A stretch of DNA of 64,000 bases, taken from positions 28,151,001-28,215,000 of the forward strand of contig NC_079885.1 of NCBI RefSeq assembly GCF_029227915.1. The letters run 5' to 3'. The notes beneath the pieces were generated by a model. That model was not told the origin of the DNA. It searched no databases and saw only the letters and a list, made by a program, of their open reading frames with translations. The stretch comes from Hydractinia symbiolongicarpus (lineage: Eukaryota; Cnidaria; Hydrozoa; Anthoathecata; Hydractiniidae). Shown here piece by piece: positions 23,127-36,536 of this stretch; the stretch's first letter is position 1, and each line of letters starts with the position of its first letter. Made by a program: the position numbers and the translations under genes.

Positions 23127-26108
23127 CAGTGAAACGATTCACTGTGGGACTTAATTGAAGTGATTCTGTACTGTGACCTTATAAATGTGATAAATGAGCC
23201 AATTGGACTCCAAGGAATAACATTCTTCTTAATTTGACATGATTGCTGGAATTCAGCTATTACACTCGGCCCTAGCGCTTCACTTAAAGATTTTTATAAA
23301 ATAAGTCATTTTATACTGTGGGACCAATCCTAGCCGTTAGTGCGCGCTGAAAAAGAATAGACAGTTTCAAATGCTACATTTCATTGACTTTTTAACGGTA
23401 TCAGTCCGTTTCAACTACAGCGGGTACGTCACATATTCGTACCAACATGTATTTAGTGATTTTTTTCCGATACTACTAAGTTGTATTGCTTTTGACAGTG
23501 AAACGATTGCCTGTGGGACTTAATTGAAGTTATTCTGGACTGTGACCTTATAAATGTGTAAGATGAGCGAATTGGATTCCAAGGAATAACATTCTTCTTA
23601 ATTTGACATGATTTCTGCAATTCAGCGATTACACTCGTCCCAATGGTAGCGCTTCACTTAAAAATTTAGATAAAATAAGTCATTTTTTACTGTGGGACGA
23701 ATCCTAGCCGTTATCGCGCGCTGAAGAAATAGAGACAGTTTTAGAAGGTACATTTCAATGAATATCTAACGGTATGATTCCATTTGAGTTACAACGGTTG
23801 CGTCACATATTCGTACCAACATGTATTTAGCGATATTTTTCTGACTTTACTAGGTTGAATCGTTTTTAACAGTGAAAGGATTGACTGTGGGACTTAATCG
23901 AAGTGATTCTGGACTGCAACCTTATAAATGTGATAAATGAGCCAATTGGACTACAAGGAAAAACATTCTTCTTAATTTGACATGATTGCTGTATATCAGC
24001 GATTACACTCGGCCCAATGGTAGCACTTCACTTAAAAATTTAGATACGATTAATCATTTTCTACTGTGGGACCAATCCTAGCCGTTAGCGCGCGCTGAAG
24101 AAATAGAGACAGTTTCAAATACTACATTTCATTGACATTCTAACGGTATTAGTCCGTTTTAACTACAACGGTTGCGTCACATATTCGTACCAACATGTAT
24201 TTAGTGATTTTTTTCCGATATTACTAAGTTGTATTGCTTTTGACAGTGAAACGATTGACTGTGGGACTTAATTGAAGTGATTCTGGACTGTGACCTTATA
24301 AATGTGATAAATGAGCCAATTGGATTCCAAGGAATAACATTCTTCTTAATTTGACATGATTTCTGCAATTCAGCGATTACACTCGTCCCAATGGTAGCGC
24401 TTCACTTAAAAATTTAGATAAAATAAGTCATTTTTTACTGTGGGACCAATCCTAGCCGTTAGCACGGGCTGAAGAAATAGAGACAGTTTCAATAACTACA
24501 TTTCATTGACTTTCTAACGGTGTCAACCCGCATAACTTACAATGGTTGCGTCACGTATTCGTACCAACATGTATTTAGTGATTCTTTTCCGATATTACTA
24601 AGTTGTATTGCTTTTGACAGTGAAACGATTGACTGTGGGTCTTAATTGAAGTGATTCTGTACTGTGACCTTATAAATGTAATAAATGAGCCTATTGGACT
24701 CCGAGGAATAACATTCTTCTTAATTTGACATGATTGCTGGAATTCACCGATTACACTCGGCCCTATGGTAGCTCTTCACTTAAAAATTTAGATAAAATAA
24801 GTCATTTTTTACTGTGGGACCAATCCTGGCCGTTAGCACGCGCTGAATAAATAGGAACAGTTTCAAAGACTACATTTAGTTGACCTTCTGGCGGTAAAAA
24901 TCCGTTTGAGTTACAACGGTTGCGTCACATATTCGTACGAACATGTATTTAGCGATAGTATTCGGATATTACTAGGTTGCATCGTTTTTAACAGTGAAAG
25001 GATTGACTGTGGGACTTAATTGAACTGATTTTGGACTTTGACCTCATAAATGTGGTAAATGAGACAATTGGATTCAAGAAATAACATTCTTTTTAATTTG
25101 ACATGATTGCTGGAAGTTACCGATTTCGCTGGGCGCTGTGGTAGCGTTGTATTTAAAAGTTTAGATAAATAAGTCATTTTGTACTGTGGGACCAATCCTA
25201 GCCGTTAGCGGGCGTTGAAGAAATAGAAACATTTTCAAAAACTACATTTCATTGACTTTCTAACGGTGTCAATCCGCTTGACTTACAACAGTTAAGTCAC
25301 ATATTTCTACCAACATGTATTAGGTGATTTTTTCCCGATATTACTAAGTTGTATCGCTCTTAACAGTAAAACGACTGACTATGGGATTCAATTGAAGTGA
25401 TTCTGGACTGTGACCTTATAAATGTGATAAGTGAGCCAACTGGACCCCAAGAAATGACATTCTTCTTAATTTGACATGATTGCCGCAACTCAGCGATTAC
25501 ACTGGTCGCTGTTTGGAGCGCTTCATTAAAAAATTTAGAAAAATAAGTCATTTTTTACTGTGGGACGAATCCTAGCCGTTATCGCGCGCTGAGGAAAGAG
25601 AGACAGTTTTAGAAGGTACATTTCAATGAATCTCTAACGGTATGATTCCATTTGAGTTACAACGGTTGAGTCACATATTCGTACCAACATGTATATAGTG
25701 ATTTTTTTCCGATAATACTAAGTTGTATCGCTTTTAACAGTGAAACGATTGACTGGGGGAGTAAATCGAAGTGATTCTGGACTGTGACCTTATAAATGTG
25801 ATAAATGAGCCAATTGGATTCCAAGGAATAACATTCTTCTTAATTTGACATGATTTCTGCAATTCAGCGATTACACTCGTCCCAATGGTAGCGCTTCACT
25901 TAAAAATTTAGAAAAATAAGTCTTTTTGTACTATGGGACCAATCCTAGCCGTTAGCGCGCTGAAGAAATAGAAACATTTTCAAAAACTACATTTCATTGA
26001 TTTTCTAACGGTGTCAATCCGCTTAAGTTACAATGGTTGCGTCACGTATTCGTACCAACATGTATTTAGTGATTTTTTTCCGATATTGCTAAGTTGTACT
26101 GCTGTTGA
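23127..26108 (+). repeat. Eight-monomer higher-order repeat, copy 1 (M63-M70)
   Basis: Starts are 23127, 23496, 23870, 24244, 24618, 24992, 25364 and 25738. It recurs at 27600-30584 at a constant offset of 4473 bp. Markers include a 5-bp deletion in M63 (GGCCCTAGCGCTTC, monomer 369 bp), GTGTAAGATGAGCGAATTGG in M64, GCTGTATATCAGCG in M65, and CCCGCATAACTTAC in M66. The unit mixes A, D, B and C modules and ends with M70, which carries GACTGGGGGAGTAAATCG. Confidence 0.9.
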
Positions 26109-26482
26109 CAGTGAAACGATTGACTGTGGGACTTAATTGAAGTGATTCTGTACTGTGACCTTATAAATGTGATAAATGAGCCAATTGGACTCCAAGGAAT
26201 AACATTCTTCTTAATTTGACATGATTGCTGGAATTCACCGATTACACTCGGCCCTATGGTAGCTCTTCACTTAAAAATTTAGATAAAATAAGTCATTTTT
26301 TACTGTGGGACCAATCCTGGCCGTTAGCACGCGCTGAATAAATAGGAACAGTTTCAAAGACTACATTTAGTTGACCTTCTGGCGGTAAAAATCCGTTTGA
26401 GTTACAACGGTTGCGTCACATATTCGTACGAACATGTATTTAGCGATAGTATTCGGATATTACTAGGTTGCATCGTTTTTAA
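26109..26482 (+). repeat. Chimeric monomer M71 (M63 + M67 fused)
   Basis: The lead-in GTACTGCTGTTGACAG and GGACTCCAAGG match M63/M75. TTCACCGATTACAC, GTAGCTCTTCAC and the module D second half match M67/M79. The switch lies between about 26197 and 26236. It removes four monomers from the 8-mer and creates the 4-mer. Confidence 0.87.
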
Positions 26483-27599
26483 CAGTGAAAGGATTGACTG
26501 TGGGACTTAATTGAACTGATTTTGGACTTTGACCTCATAAATGTGGTAAATGAGACAATTGGATTCAAGAAATAACATTCTTTTTAATTTGACATGATTG
26601 CTGGAAGTTACCGATTTCGCTGGGCGCTGTGGTAGCGTTTTATTTAAAAGTTTAGATAAATAAGTCATTTTGTACTGTGGGACCAATCCTAGCCGTTAGC
26701 GGGCGTTGAAGAAATAGAAACATTTTCAAAAACTACATTTCATTGACTTTCTAACGGTGTCAATCCGCTTGACTTACAACAGTTAAGTCACATATTTCTA
26801 CCAACATGTATTAGGTGATTTTTTCCCGATATTACTAAGTTGTATCGCTCTTAACAGTAAAACGACTGACTATGGGATTCAATTGAAGTGATTCTGGACT
26901 GTGACCTTATAAATGTGATAAGTGAGCCAACTGGACCCCAAGAAATGACATTCTTCTTAATTTGACATGTTTGCCGCAACTCAGCGATTACACTGGTCGC
27001 TGTTTGGAGCGCTTCATTAAAAAATTTAGAAAAATAAGTCATTTTTTACTGTGGGACGAATCCTAGCCGTTATCGCGCGCTGAGGAAAGAGAGACAGTTT
27101 TAGAAGGTACATTTCAATGAATCTCTAACGGTATGATTCCATTTGAGTTACAACGGTTGAGTCACATATTCGTACCAACATGTATATAGTGATTTTTTTC
27201 CGATAATACTAAGTTGTATCGCTTTTAACAGTGAAACGATTGACTGGGGGACTAAATCGAAGTGATTCTGGACTGTGACCTTATAAATGTGATAAATGAG
27301 CCAATTGGATTCCAAGGAATAACATTCTTCTTAATTTGACATGATTTCTGCAATTCAGCGATTACACTCGTCCCAATGGTAGCGCTTCACTTAAAAATTT
27401 AGAAAAATAAGTCTTTTTGTACTATGGGACCAATCCTAGCCGTTAGCGCGCTGAAGAAATAGAAACATTTTCAAAAACTACATTTCATTGATTTTCTAAC
27501 GGTGTCAATCCGCTTAAGTTACAATGGTTGCGTCACGTATTCGTACCAACATGTATTTAGTGATTTTTTTCCGATATTGCTAAGTTGTACTGCTGTTGA
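26109..27599 (+). repeat. Four-monomer repeat M71-M74, deleted version of the 8-mer
   Basis: Starts are 26109, 26483, 26855 and 27229. M72-M74 repeat M68-M70 at an offset of 1491. M71 is a chimera: its first part matches M63/M75 and its second part matches M67/M79 (AATTCACCGATTACAC, GTAGCTCTTCAC). The four monomers equal the 8-mer unit with M64-M67 collapsed into one junction monomer. Confidence 0.9.
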
Positions 27600-30584
27600 C
27601 AGTGAAACGATTGACTGTGGGACTTAATTGAAGTGATTCTGTACTGTGACCTTATAAATGTGATAAATGAGCCAATTGGACTCCAAGGAATAACATTCTT
27701 CTTAATTTGACATGATTGCTGGAATTCAGCTATTACACTCGGCCCTAGCGCTTCACTTAAAGATTTTTATAAAATAAGTCATTTTATACTGTGGGACCAA
27801 TCCTAGCCGTTAGTGCGCGCTGAAAAAGAATAGACAGTTTCAAATGCTACATTTCATTGACTTTTTAACGGTATCAGTCCGTTTGAACTACAGCGGGTAC
27901 GTCACATATTCGTACCAACATGTATTTAGTGATTTTTTTCCGATACTACTAAGTTGTATTGCTTTTGACAGTGAAACGATTGCCTGTGGGACTTAATTGA
28001 AGTTATTCTGGACTGTGACCTTATAAATGTGTAAGATGAGCGAATTGGATTCCAAGGAATAACATTCTTCTTAATTTGACATGATTTCTGCAATTCAGCG
28101 ATTACACTCGTCCCAATGGTAGCGCTTCACTTAAAAATTTAGATAAAATAAGTCATTTTTTACTGTGGGACGAATCCTAGCCGTTATCGCGCGCTGAAGA
28201 AATAGAGACAGTTTTAGAAGGTACATTTCAATGAATCTCTAACGGTATGATTCCATTTGAGTTACAACGGTTGCGTCACATATTGGTACCAACATGTATT
28301 TAGCGATATTTTTCTGATTTTACTAGGTTGAATCGTTTTTAACAGTGAAAGGATTGACTGTGGGGCTTAATCGAAGTGATTCTGGACTGCAACCTTATAA
28401 ATGTGATAAATGAGCCAATTGGACTACAAGGAAAAACATTCTTCTTAATTTGACATGATTGCTGTATATCAGCGATTACACTCGGCCCAATGGTAGCACT
28501 TCACTTAAAAATTTAGATACGATTAATCATTTTCTACTGTGGGACCAATCCTAGCCGTTAGCGCGCGCTGAAGAAATAGAGACAGTTTCAAATACTACAT
28601 TTCAATGACATTCTAACGGTTTTAGTCCGTTTTAACTACAACGGTTGCGTCACATATTCGTACCAACATGTATTTAGTGATTTTTTTCCGATATTACTAA
28701 GTTGTATTGCTTTTGACAGTGAAACGATTGACTGTGGGACTTAATTGAAGTGATTCTGGACTGTGACCTTATAAATGTGATAAATGAGCCAATTGGATTC
28801 CAAGGAATAACATTCTTCTTAATTTGACATGATTTCTGCAATTCAGCGATTACACTCGTCCCAATGGTAGCGCTTCACTTAAAAATTTAGATAAAATAAG
28901 TCATTTTTTACTGTGGGACCAATCCTAGCCGTTAGCACGGGCTGAAGAAATAGAGACAGTTTCAATAACTACATTTCATTGACTTTCTAACGGTGTCAAC
29001 CCGCATAACTTACAATGGTTGCGTCACGTATTCGTACCAACATGTATTTAGTGATTCTTTTCCGATATTACTAAGTTGTATTGCTTTTGACAGTGAAACG
29101 ATTGACTGTGGGTCTTAATTGAAGTGATTCTGTACTGTGACCTTATAAATGTAATAAATGAGCCTATTGGACTCCGAGGAATAACATTCTTCTTAATTTG
29201 ACATGATTGCTGGAATTCACCGATTACACTCGGCCCTATGGTAGCTCTTCACTTAAAAATTTAGATAAAATAAGTCATTTTTTACTGTGGGACCAATCCT
29301 GGCCGTTAGCACGCGCTGAATAAATAGGAACAGTTTCAAAGACTACATTTAGTTGACCTTCTGGCGGTAAAAATCCGTTTGAGTTACAACGGTTGCGTCA
29401 CATATTCGTACGAACATGTATTTAGCGATAGTATTCGGATATTACTAGGTTGCATCGTTTTTAACAGTGAAAGGATTGACTGTGGGACTTAATTGAACTG
29501 ATTTTGGACTTTGACCTCATAAATGTGGTAAATGAGACAATTGGATTCAAGAAATAACATTCTTTTTAATTTGACATGATTGCTGGAAGTTACCGATTTC
29601 GCTGGGCGCTGTGGTAGCGTTTTATTTAAAAGTTTAGATAAATAAGTCATTTTGTACTGTGGGACCAATCCTAGCCGTTAGCGGGCGTTGAAGAAATAGA
29701 AACATTATCAAAAACTACATTTCATTGACTTTCTAACGGTGTCAATCCGCTTGACTTACAACGGTTAAGTCACATATTTCTACCAACATGTATTAGGTGA
29801 TTTTTTCCCGATATTACTAAGTTGTATCGCTCTTAACAGTAAAACGACTGACTATGGGATTCAATTGAAGTGATTCTGGACTGTGACCTTATAAATGTGA
29901 TAAGTGAGCCAACTGGACCCCAAGAAATGACATTCTTCTTAATTTGACATGATTGCCGCAACTCAGCGATTACACTGGTCGCTGTTTGGAGCGCTTCATT
30001 AAAAAATTTAGAAAAATAAGTCATTTTTTACTGTGGGACGAATCCTAGCCGTTATCGCGCGCTGAGGAAATAGAGACAGTTTTAGAAGGTACATTTCAAT
30101 GAATCTCTAACGGTATGATTCCATTTGAGTTACAACGGTTGAGTCACATATTCGTACCAACATGTATATAGTGATTTTTTTCCGATAATACTAAGTTGTA
30201 TCGCTTTTAACAGTGAAACGGTTGACTGGGGGACTAAATCGAAGTGATTCTGGACTGTGACCTTATAAATGTGATAAATGAGCCAATTGGATTCCAAGGA
30301 ATAACATTCTTCTTAATTTGACATGATTTCTGCAATTCAGCGATTACACTCGTCCCAATGGTAGCGCTTCACTTAAAAATTTAGATAAAATAAGTCTTTT
30401 TGTACTATGGGACCAATCCTGGCCGTTAGCACGCGCTGAATAAATAGGAACAGTTTCAAAGACTACATTTCATTGACCTTCTGGCGGTATAAATCCGTTT
30501 GAGTTACAACGATTGCGTTACATATTCGTACCAACATGTATTTAGCGATAGTATTCGGATATTACTAGGTTGCATCGCTTTTAA
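27600..30584 (+). repeat. Eight-monomer higher-order repeat, copy 2 (M75-M82)
   Basis: Starts are 27600, 27969, 28343, 28717, 29091, 29465, 29837 and 30211. It repeats M63-M70 with few changes, including the same 5-bp deletion near 27745. The last monomer, M82, departs from M70 in its second half: near 30410-30420 it switches to module D and so leads into B family DNA. M80 and M81 are also the left end of the large duplicated segment that reappears at 40257. Confidence 0.9.
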
Positions 30585-33188
30585 CAGTGAAACGATTGAC
30601 TTTGGGACTAAATTGAACTTATTTTGGACTGTGATCTTATAAATGTGATAAGTGAGACAATTGGACCCAAGAAATAACATTCTTCTTACTTTGACATGAT
30701 TGCTGGCATTTACCGATTTCACTGGGCGCTGTGGTAGCGCTTCATTTAAAAACTTAGATAAATAAGTCTTTTCTACGGTGGGACCAATCCTAGCCGTTAG
30801 CGCGCGCTGAAGAAAGAGAGACAGTTTTAAAAACTACATTTCATTGACTTTCTAACGGTATCAGTCCGTTTCAATTACAACGGTTGCGTCACATATTCGT
30901 ACCAACATGTATTTAGTGATTTTTTTCCGATATAACTACGTTGTATCGCTTCTAACAGTGAATCGATTGACTGTAGGACTTAATTGAACTTATTTTGGAC
31001 TGTGATCTTATAAATGTGATAAGTGAGACAATTGGACCCAAGAAATAACATTCTTCTTACTTTGACATGATTGCTGGTATTTACCGATTTCACTGGGCGC
31101 TGTGGTAGCGCTTCATTTAAAAATTTAGATAAATAAGTAATTTTTTACGGTTGGACCTATCCTAGCCGTTAGCGCGCGCTGAAGAAAGAGAGACAGTTTT
31201 AAAAACTACATTTCATTGACTTTCTAACGGTATCAGTCCGTTTCAATTACAACGGTTGCGTCACATATTCGTACCAACATGTATTTAGCGATATTTTTCT
31301 GATTTTACTAGGTTACATCGCTTTTAACAGTGAAAGGATTGACTGTGGGACTTAATTGAACAGATTTTGGACTTTGAACTTATAAATGTGATAAATGAGA
31401 CAATTGGACCAAAGGAATAACAATCTTCTTAATTTGACATGATTGCTGGAATTTACCGATTTCGATGGGCGCAGTGGTAGCGTTTTATAAAAAAGTTTAG
31501 ATAAATAAGTCATTTTGTACTGTGGGACCAATCTTAGCCGTTAGCGCTCGTTGAAGAAATAGAGACAGTTTTAAATACTACATTTCATTGACTTTCTAAC
31601 GGTATCAGTCCGTTTCAACTACAACGGTTGCGTCACATATTCGTACCAACATGTATTTAGCGATATTTTTCTGATTTTAATAGGTTGAATCGTTTTTAAC
31701 AGTGAAAGGATTGACTGTGGGACTTAATTGAACTGATCTTGGACAGTGACCTTATAAGTTTGATAAGTGAGTCAATTGGACTGCAAGATGTAACATTCTT
31801 CTTAATTTGACATGATTGCCGGAACTCAGCAATTACACTGGGCGCTGTGGTAGTACTTCATTTAAAAATTTAGATAAATAAGTCATTCCTTACTGTACGA
31901 CCAATCCTAGCCGTTAGCCCGCGCTAAAGAAAGAGAAACAGTTTTAAAAACTACATTTCATTGACTGTCTAACGGAATCAGTCCGTTTCAATTACAACGG
32001 TTGCGTCACATATTCGTACCAACATGTATTTAGCGATATTTTTCTGATTTTAATAGGTTGAATCGTTTTTAACAGTGAAAGGATTGACTGTGGGACTTAA
32101 TTGAACTTATTTTCGACTGTGACCTTATAAATGTGATAAGTGAGACAATTGGACTGCAAGATGTAACATTCTTCTTAATTTGACATGATTGCCGGAACTC
32201 AGCAATTACACTGGGCGCTGTGGTAGTACTTCATTTAAAAATTTAGATAAATAAGTCATTCCTTACTGTAGGACCAATCCTAGCCGTTAGCCCGCGCTAA
32301 AGAAAGAGAAACAGTTTTAAAAACTACATTTCATTGACTGTCTAACGGAATCAGTCCGTTTCAATTACAACGGTTGCGTCACATATTCGTACCAACATGT
32401 ATTTAGCGATATTTTTCTAATTTTAATAGGTTGAATCGTTTTTAACAGTGAAAGGATTGACTGTGGGACTTAATTGAACTTATTTTCGACTGTGACCTTA
32501 TAAATGTGATAAGTGAGACAATTGGACCCAAGAAATAACATTCTTCTTAATTTGACATGATTGCTGGAATTTACCGATTTCACTGGGCGCTGTGGTAGCG
32601 CTTCATTTAAAAACTTAGATAAATAAGTCTTTTCTAAGGTGGGACCAATCCTAGCCGTTAGCGCGCGCTGAAGAAAGAGAGACAGTTTTAAAAACTACAT
32701 TTCATTGACTTTCTAACGGTATCAGTCCGTTTCAATTACAACGGTTGCGTCACATATTCGTACCACCATGTATTTAGCGATATTTTTCTGATTTTACTAG
32801 GTTACATCGCTTTTAACAGTGAAAGGATTGACTGTGGGACTTAATTGAACAGATTTTGGACTTTGACCTTATAAATGTGATAAATGAGACAATTGGACCA
32901 AAGGAATAACAATCTTCTTAATTTGACATGATTGCTGGAGTTTACCGATTTCGCTGGGCGCTGTGGTAGCGCTTTATAAAAAAGTTTAGATAAATAAGTC
33001 ATTTTGTACTGTGGGACCAATCTTAGCCGTTAGCGCGCGTTGAAGAAATAGAGACAGTTTTAAATACTACATTTCATTGACTTTCTAACGGTATCAGTCC
33101 GTTTCAACTACAACGGTTTCGTCACATACTCGTACCAACATGTATTTAGTGATTTTTTTCCGATATTACTAAGATGTATCGCTTTTAA
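30585..33188 (+). repeat. Run of seven B-type monomers (M83-M89)
   Basis: Starts are 30585, 30956, 31328, 31700, 32073, 32446 and 32817. Every monomer has the B signature in the first half (GAGACAATTGG, or GAGTCAATTGG in M86), so the A/B alternation seen in the left part of the window stops. M86 and M87 share a second half with TGCAAGATGTAACATTC and GTGGTAGTACTTC, while M87 and M88 share the first half (GAACTTATTTTCG), consistent with one-monomer slippage. The segment recurs at 41003-44724. Confidence 0.88.
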
Positions 33189-34306
33189 CAGTGAAACGAT
33201 TGACTTTGGGACTTAATTGAAGTGATTCTGGACTGTGACCTTATAAATGTGATAAATAAGCCAATTGGACTCCAAGGAATGACATTTTTCTTAATTTGAC
33301 ATGATTGCTGCAATTCAGCAATTACACTCGGCCCAATGGTAGCGCATCACTTAATAATTTAGATAAATAAGTCATTGTTTACGGTGGGACCAATCCTAGC
33401 CGTTAGCGCGCGTTGAAGAAATAGAGGCAGTTTTAAAAACTACATTTCATTGACTCTCTAACGGTATCAGTCCGTTTCAATTACAACGGTTGCGTCACAT
33501 ATTCGTACCATCATGTATTTAGCGATATTTTTCTGATTTTACTAGGTTGCATCGTTTTTAACAGTGAAAGGAATGACTGTGGGACTTATGTGAACTAATT
33601 TTAGACTTTGACCTCCAAAATTTGATAAATGAGACAATTGGACCCAATAAAAAACATTCTTCTTAATTTGACATGATTGTTGGAATTTACCGGTTTCGCT
33701 GAGCACTGTGGTAGCGCTTTATTTAAAAGTTTAGATAAAAAAGTCATTTTGCACTGTGGGACCAATCCTAGTCGTTAGCGCGCGTTGAAGAAATAGAAAC
33801 ATTTTCAAAAACTACATTTCATTGACTTTCTAACGGTGTCAATCCGCCTAAGTTACAACGGTTTCGTCACATACTCGTACCAACATGTATTTAGTGATTT
33901 TCTTCCGATATTACTAAGTTGTATCGCTTTTAACAGTGAAACAATTGACTGTAGGACTTAATTGAACTGATCTTGGGCTGTGACCTTACAAATTTGATAA
34001 GTGAGAAAATTGGACTGCAAGAAGTAACATTCTTCTTAATTTGACATGATTGCCGGAACTCAGCGATTACACTGGGCGCTGTGGTAGTACTTCATTTAAA
34101 AATTTAGATAAATAAGTCATTCCTTACTGTAGAACCAATCCTAGCCGTTAGCCCGCGCTGAAGAAAGAGAAACAGTTTTAAAAACTACATTTCATTGACT
34201 TTCTAACGGTGTCAATCCGCTTAAGTTACAACGGTTGCGTCACATATTCGTACCAACATGTATTTAGCGATATTTTTCTGATTTTACTAGGTTGAATCGT
34301 TTTTAA

Positions 34307-34677
34307 CAGTGAAAGGATTGACTGTGGGACTTAATTGAACTTATTTTGGACTGTGACCTTATAAATGTGATAAGTGAGACAATTGGACCCAAGAAATAAC
34401 ATTCTTCTTACCTTGACATGATTGCTGGAATTTACCGATTTCACTGGGCGCTGTGGTAGCGCTTCATTTAAAAACTTTGATAAATAAGTTTTTTCTACGG
34501 TGGGACCAATCCTAGCCGTTAGCGCGCGCTGAAGAAAGAGAGACAGTTTTAAAAAGTACATTTCATTGACTTTCTAACGGTATCAGTCCGTTTCAATTAC
34601 AACGGTTGCGTCACATATTCGTACCAACATGTAGTTAGCGATATTAATCTGATTTTACTAGGTTGCATCACTTTTAT
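34307..34677 (+). repeat. Family B monomer (exemplar, 371 bp)
   Basis: Family B differs from A in both halves. It opens CAGTGAAAGGATTG rather than CAGTGAAACGATTG. It then has GAACTTATTTTGG (elsewhere GAACTGATTTTGG), GAGACAATTGGACCCAAG, and a middle block CCGATTTCACTGGGCGCTG instead of GATTACACTCGGCCC. In this copy the third block continues GTAGCGCTTCATTTAAAAAC. The preceding monomer ends with TTTCTGATTTTACTAGG, which is the usual lead-in to a B monomer. Near-identical copies start at 38768, 45098 and 46958. Confidence 0.9.
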
Positions 34678-36536
34678 CAGTGAAAGGATTGAAAGTGGGA
34701 CTTAATTGAACTGATTTTGGACTTTGACCTCATAATTGTGATAAATGAGACAATTGGACCCAGGGAATAACATTTTTTTAATTTGACATGATTGCTGGAA
34801 TTTACCGATTTCGCTGGGCGCTGTGGAAACGTTTTTTTTAAAAGTTTAGATAAATAAGTAATTTTGTACTGTGGGATCAATCCTGGCCGTTAGCGCGCGA
34901 TGAAGAAATAGAAACATTTTCAAAAACTACATTTCATTGACTTTCTAACGGTGTCAATCCGCTTGACTTACAACGGTTGCGTCACATATTTGTACCAACA
35001 TGTATTTAGTGATTTTCTTTCCGATATTACTAAGATGTATCGCTTTTAACAGTAAAACGATTGACTGTGGGACTTAATTGAAGTGATTCTGGACTGTGGC
35101 CTTATAAATGTGATAAATGAGCCAATTGGACTCCAAGGAATGACATTTCTCTTAATTTGACATGATTGCTGCAATTCAGCAATTACACTCGGCCCAATGG
35201 TAGCGCATCACTTAATAATTTAGATAAATAAGTCATTGTTTACGGTGGGACCAATCCTAGCCGTTAGCGCGCGTTGAAGAAATAGAGGCAGTTTTAAAAA
35301 CTACATTTCATTGACTCTCTAACGGTATCAGTCCGTTTCAATTACAACGGTTGCGTCACATATTCGTACCATCATGTATTTAGCGATATTTTGCTGATTT
35401 TACTAGGTTGCATCGTTTTTAACAGTGAAAGGAATGACTGTGGGACTTAATTGAACTAATTTTAGACTTTTACCTCCAAAATTTGATAAATGAGACAATT
35501 GGACCCAATAAATAACATTCTTCTTAATTTGACATGATTGTTGGAATTTACCGGTTTCGCTGAGCACTGTGGTAGCGCTTTATTTAAAAGTTTAGATAAA
35601 AAAGTCATTTTGCACTGTGGGACCAATCCTAGTCGTTAGCGCGCGCTGAAGAAATAGAAATATTTTCAAAAACTACATTTCATTGACTTTCTAACGGTGT
35701 CAATCCGCCTAAGTTACAACGGTTGCTTCACGTATTCGTACCAACATGTATTTAGTGTATTTATTCTGATTATACTAGGTTGCATCGCTTTTAACAGTGA
35801 AAGGATTGAATGTGGGACTTAATTGAACTGATTTTGGACTATGACCTCATAAATCTGATAAATGAGACAATTGGACCAAGGGAATAACATTTTTTTAATT
35901 TGACATGATTGCTGGAATTTACCGATTTCGCTGGGCGCTGTGGTAACGTTTTTTTTAAAAGTTTAGATAAATAAGTCATTGTTTATGGTGGAACCAATCC
36001 TAGCCGTTAGCGCGCGTTGAAGAAATAGAAACATTTCCAATAACTACATTTCATTGACTTTCTAACGGTGTCAATCCGTTTGACTTACAACGGTTGCGTC
36101 ACATTGTCATACCAACATGTACTTAATGATTTTTTCCGATATTACTAAGTTGTATCGCTTTTAACCGTGAAACGATTGACTGTGGGACTTAATTGAAGTG
36201 ATTCTGGACTGTGACCTTATAAATGTGATAAGTGAGACAATTGGAACCAAGAAATATCATTCTTCCTAATTTGACATGATTGCTGGAATTTACTGATTTC
36301 ACTGGGCGCTGTGGTAGGGATTCACTTAAAAATTTAGATAAATAAGTCATTTTTTACGGTGGGACCAATCCTAGCCGTTAGACCGCGCAGAAGAAAGAGA
36401 AACAGTTTTAAAAACAACATTTCATTGACTCTCTAACGGTATCAGTCCGTTTCAATTACAACGGTTGCGTCACATATTCGTACCATCATGTTTTTAGCTA
36501 TATTTTTCTGATTTTACTAGGTTGCATCGTTTTTAA

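Noticed and set aside
25310-25330. Telomere-like TTAGG
   Set aside because: Single occurrences within the monomer variant TATTAGGTG and in CTAGGTTG, never in tandem.
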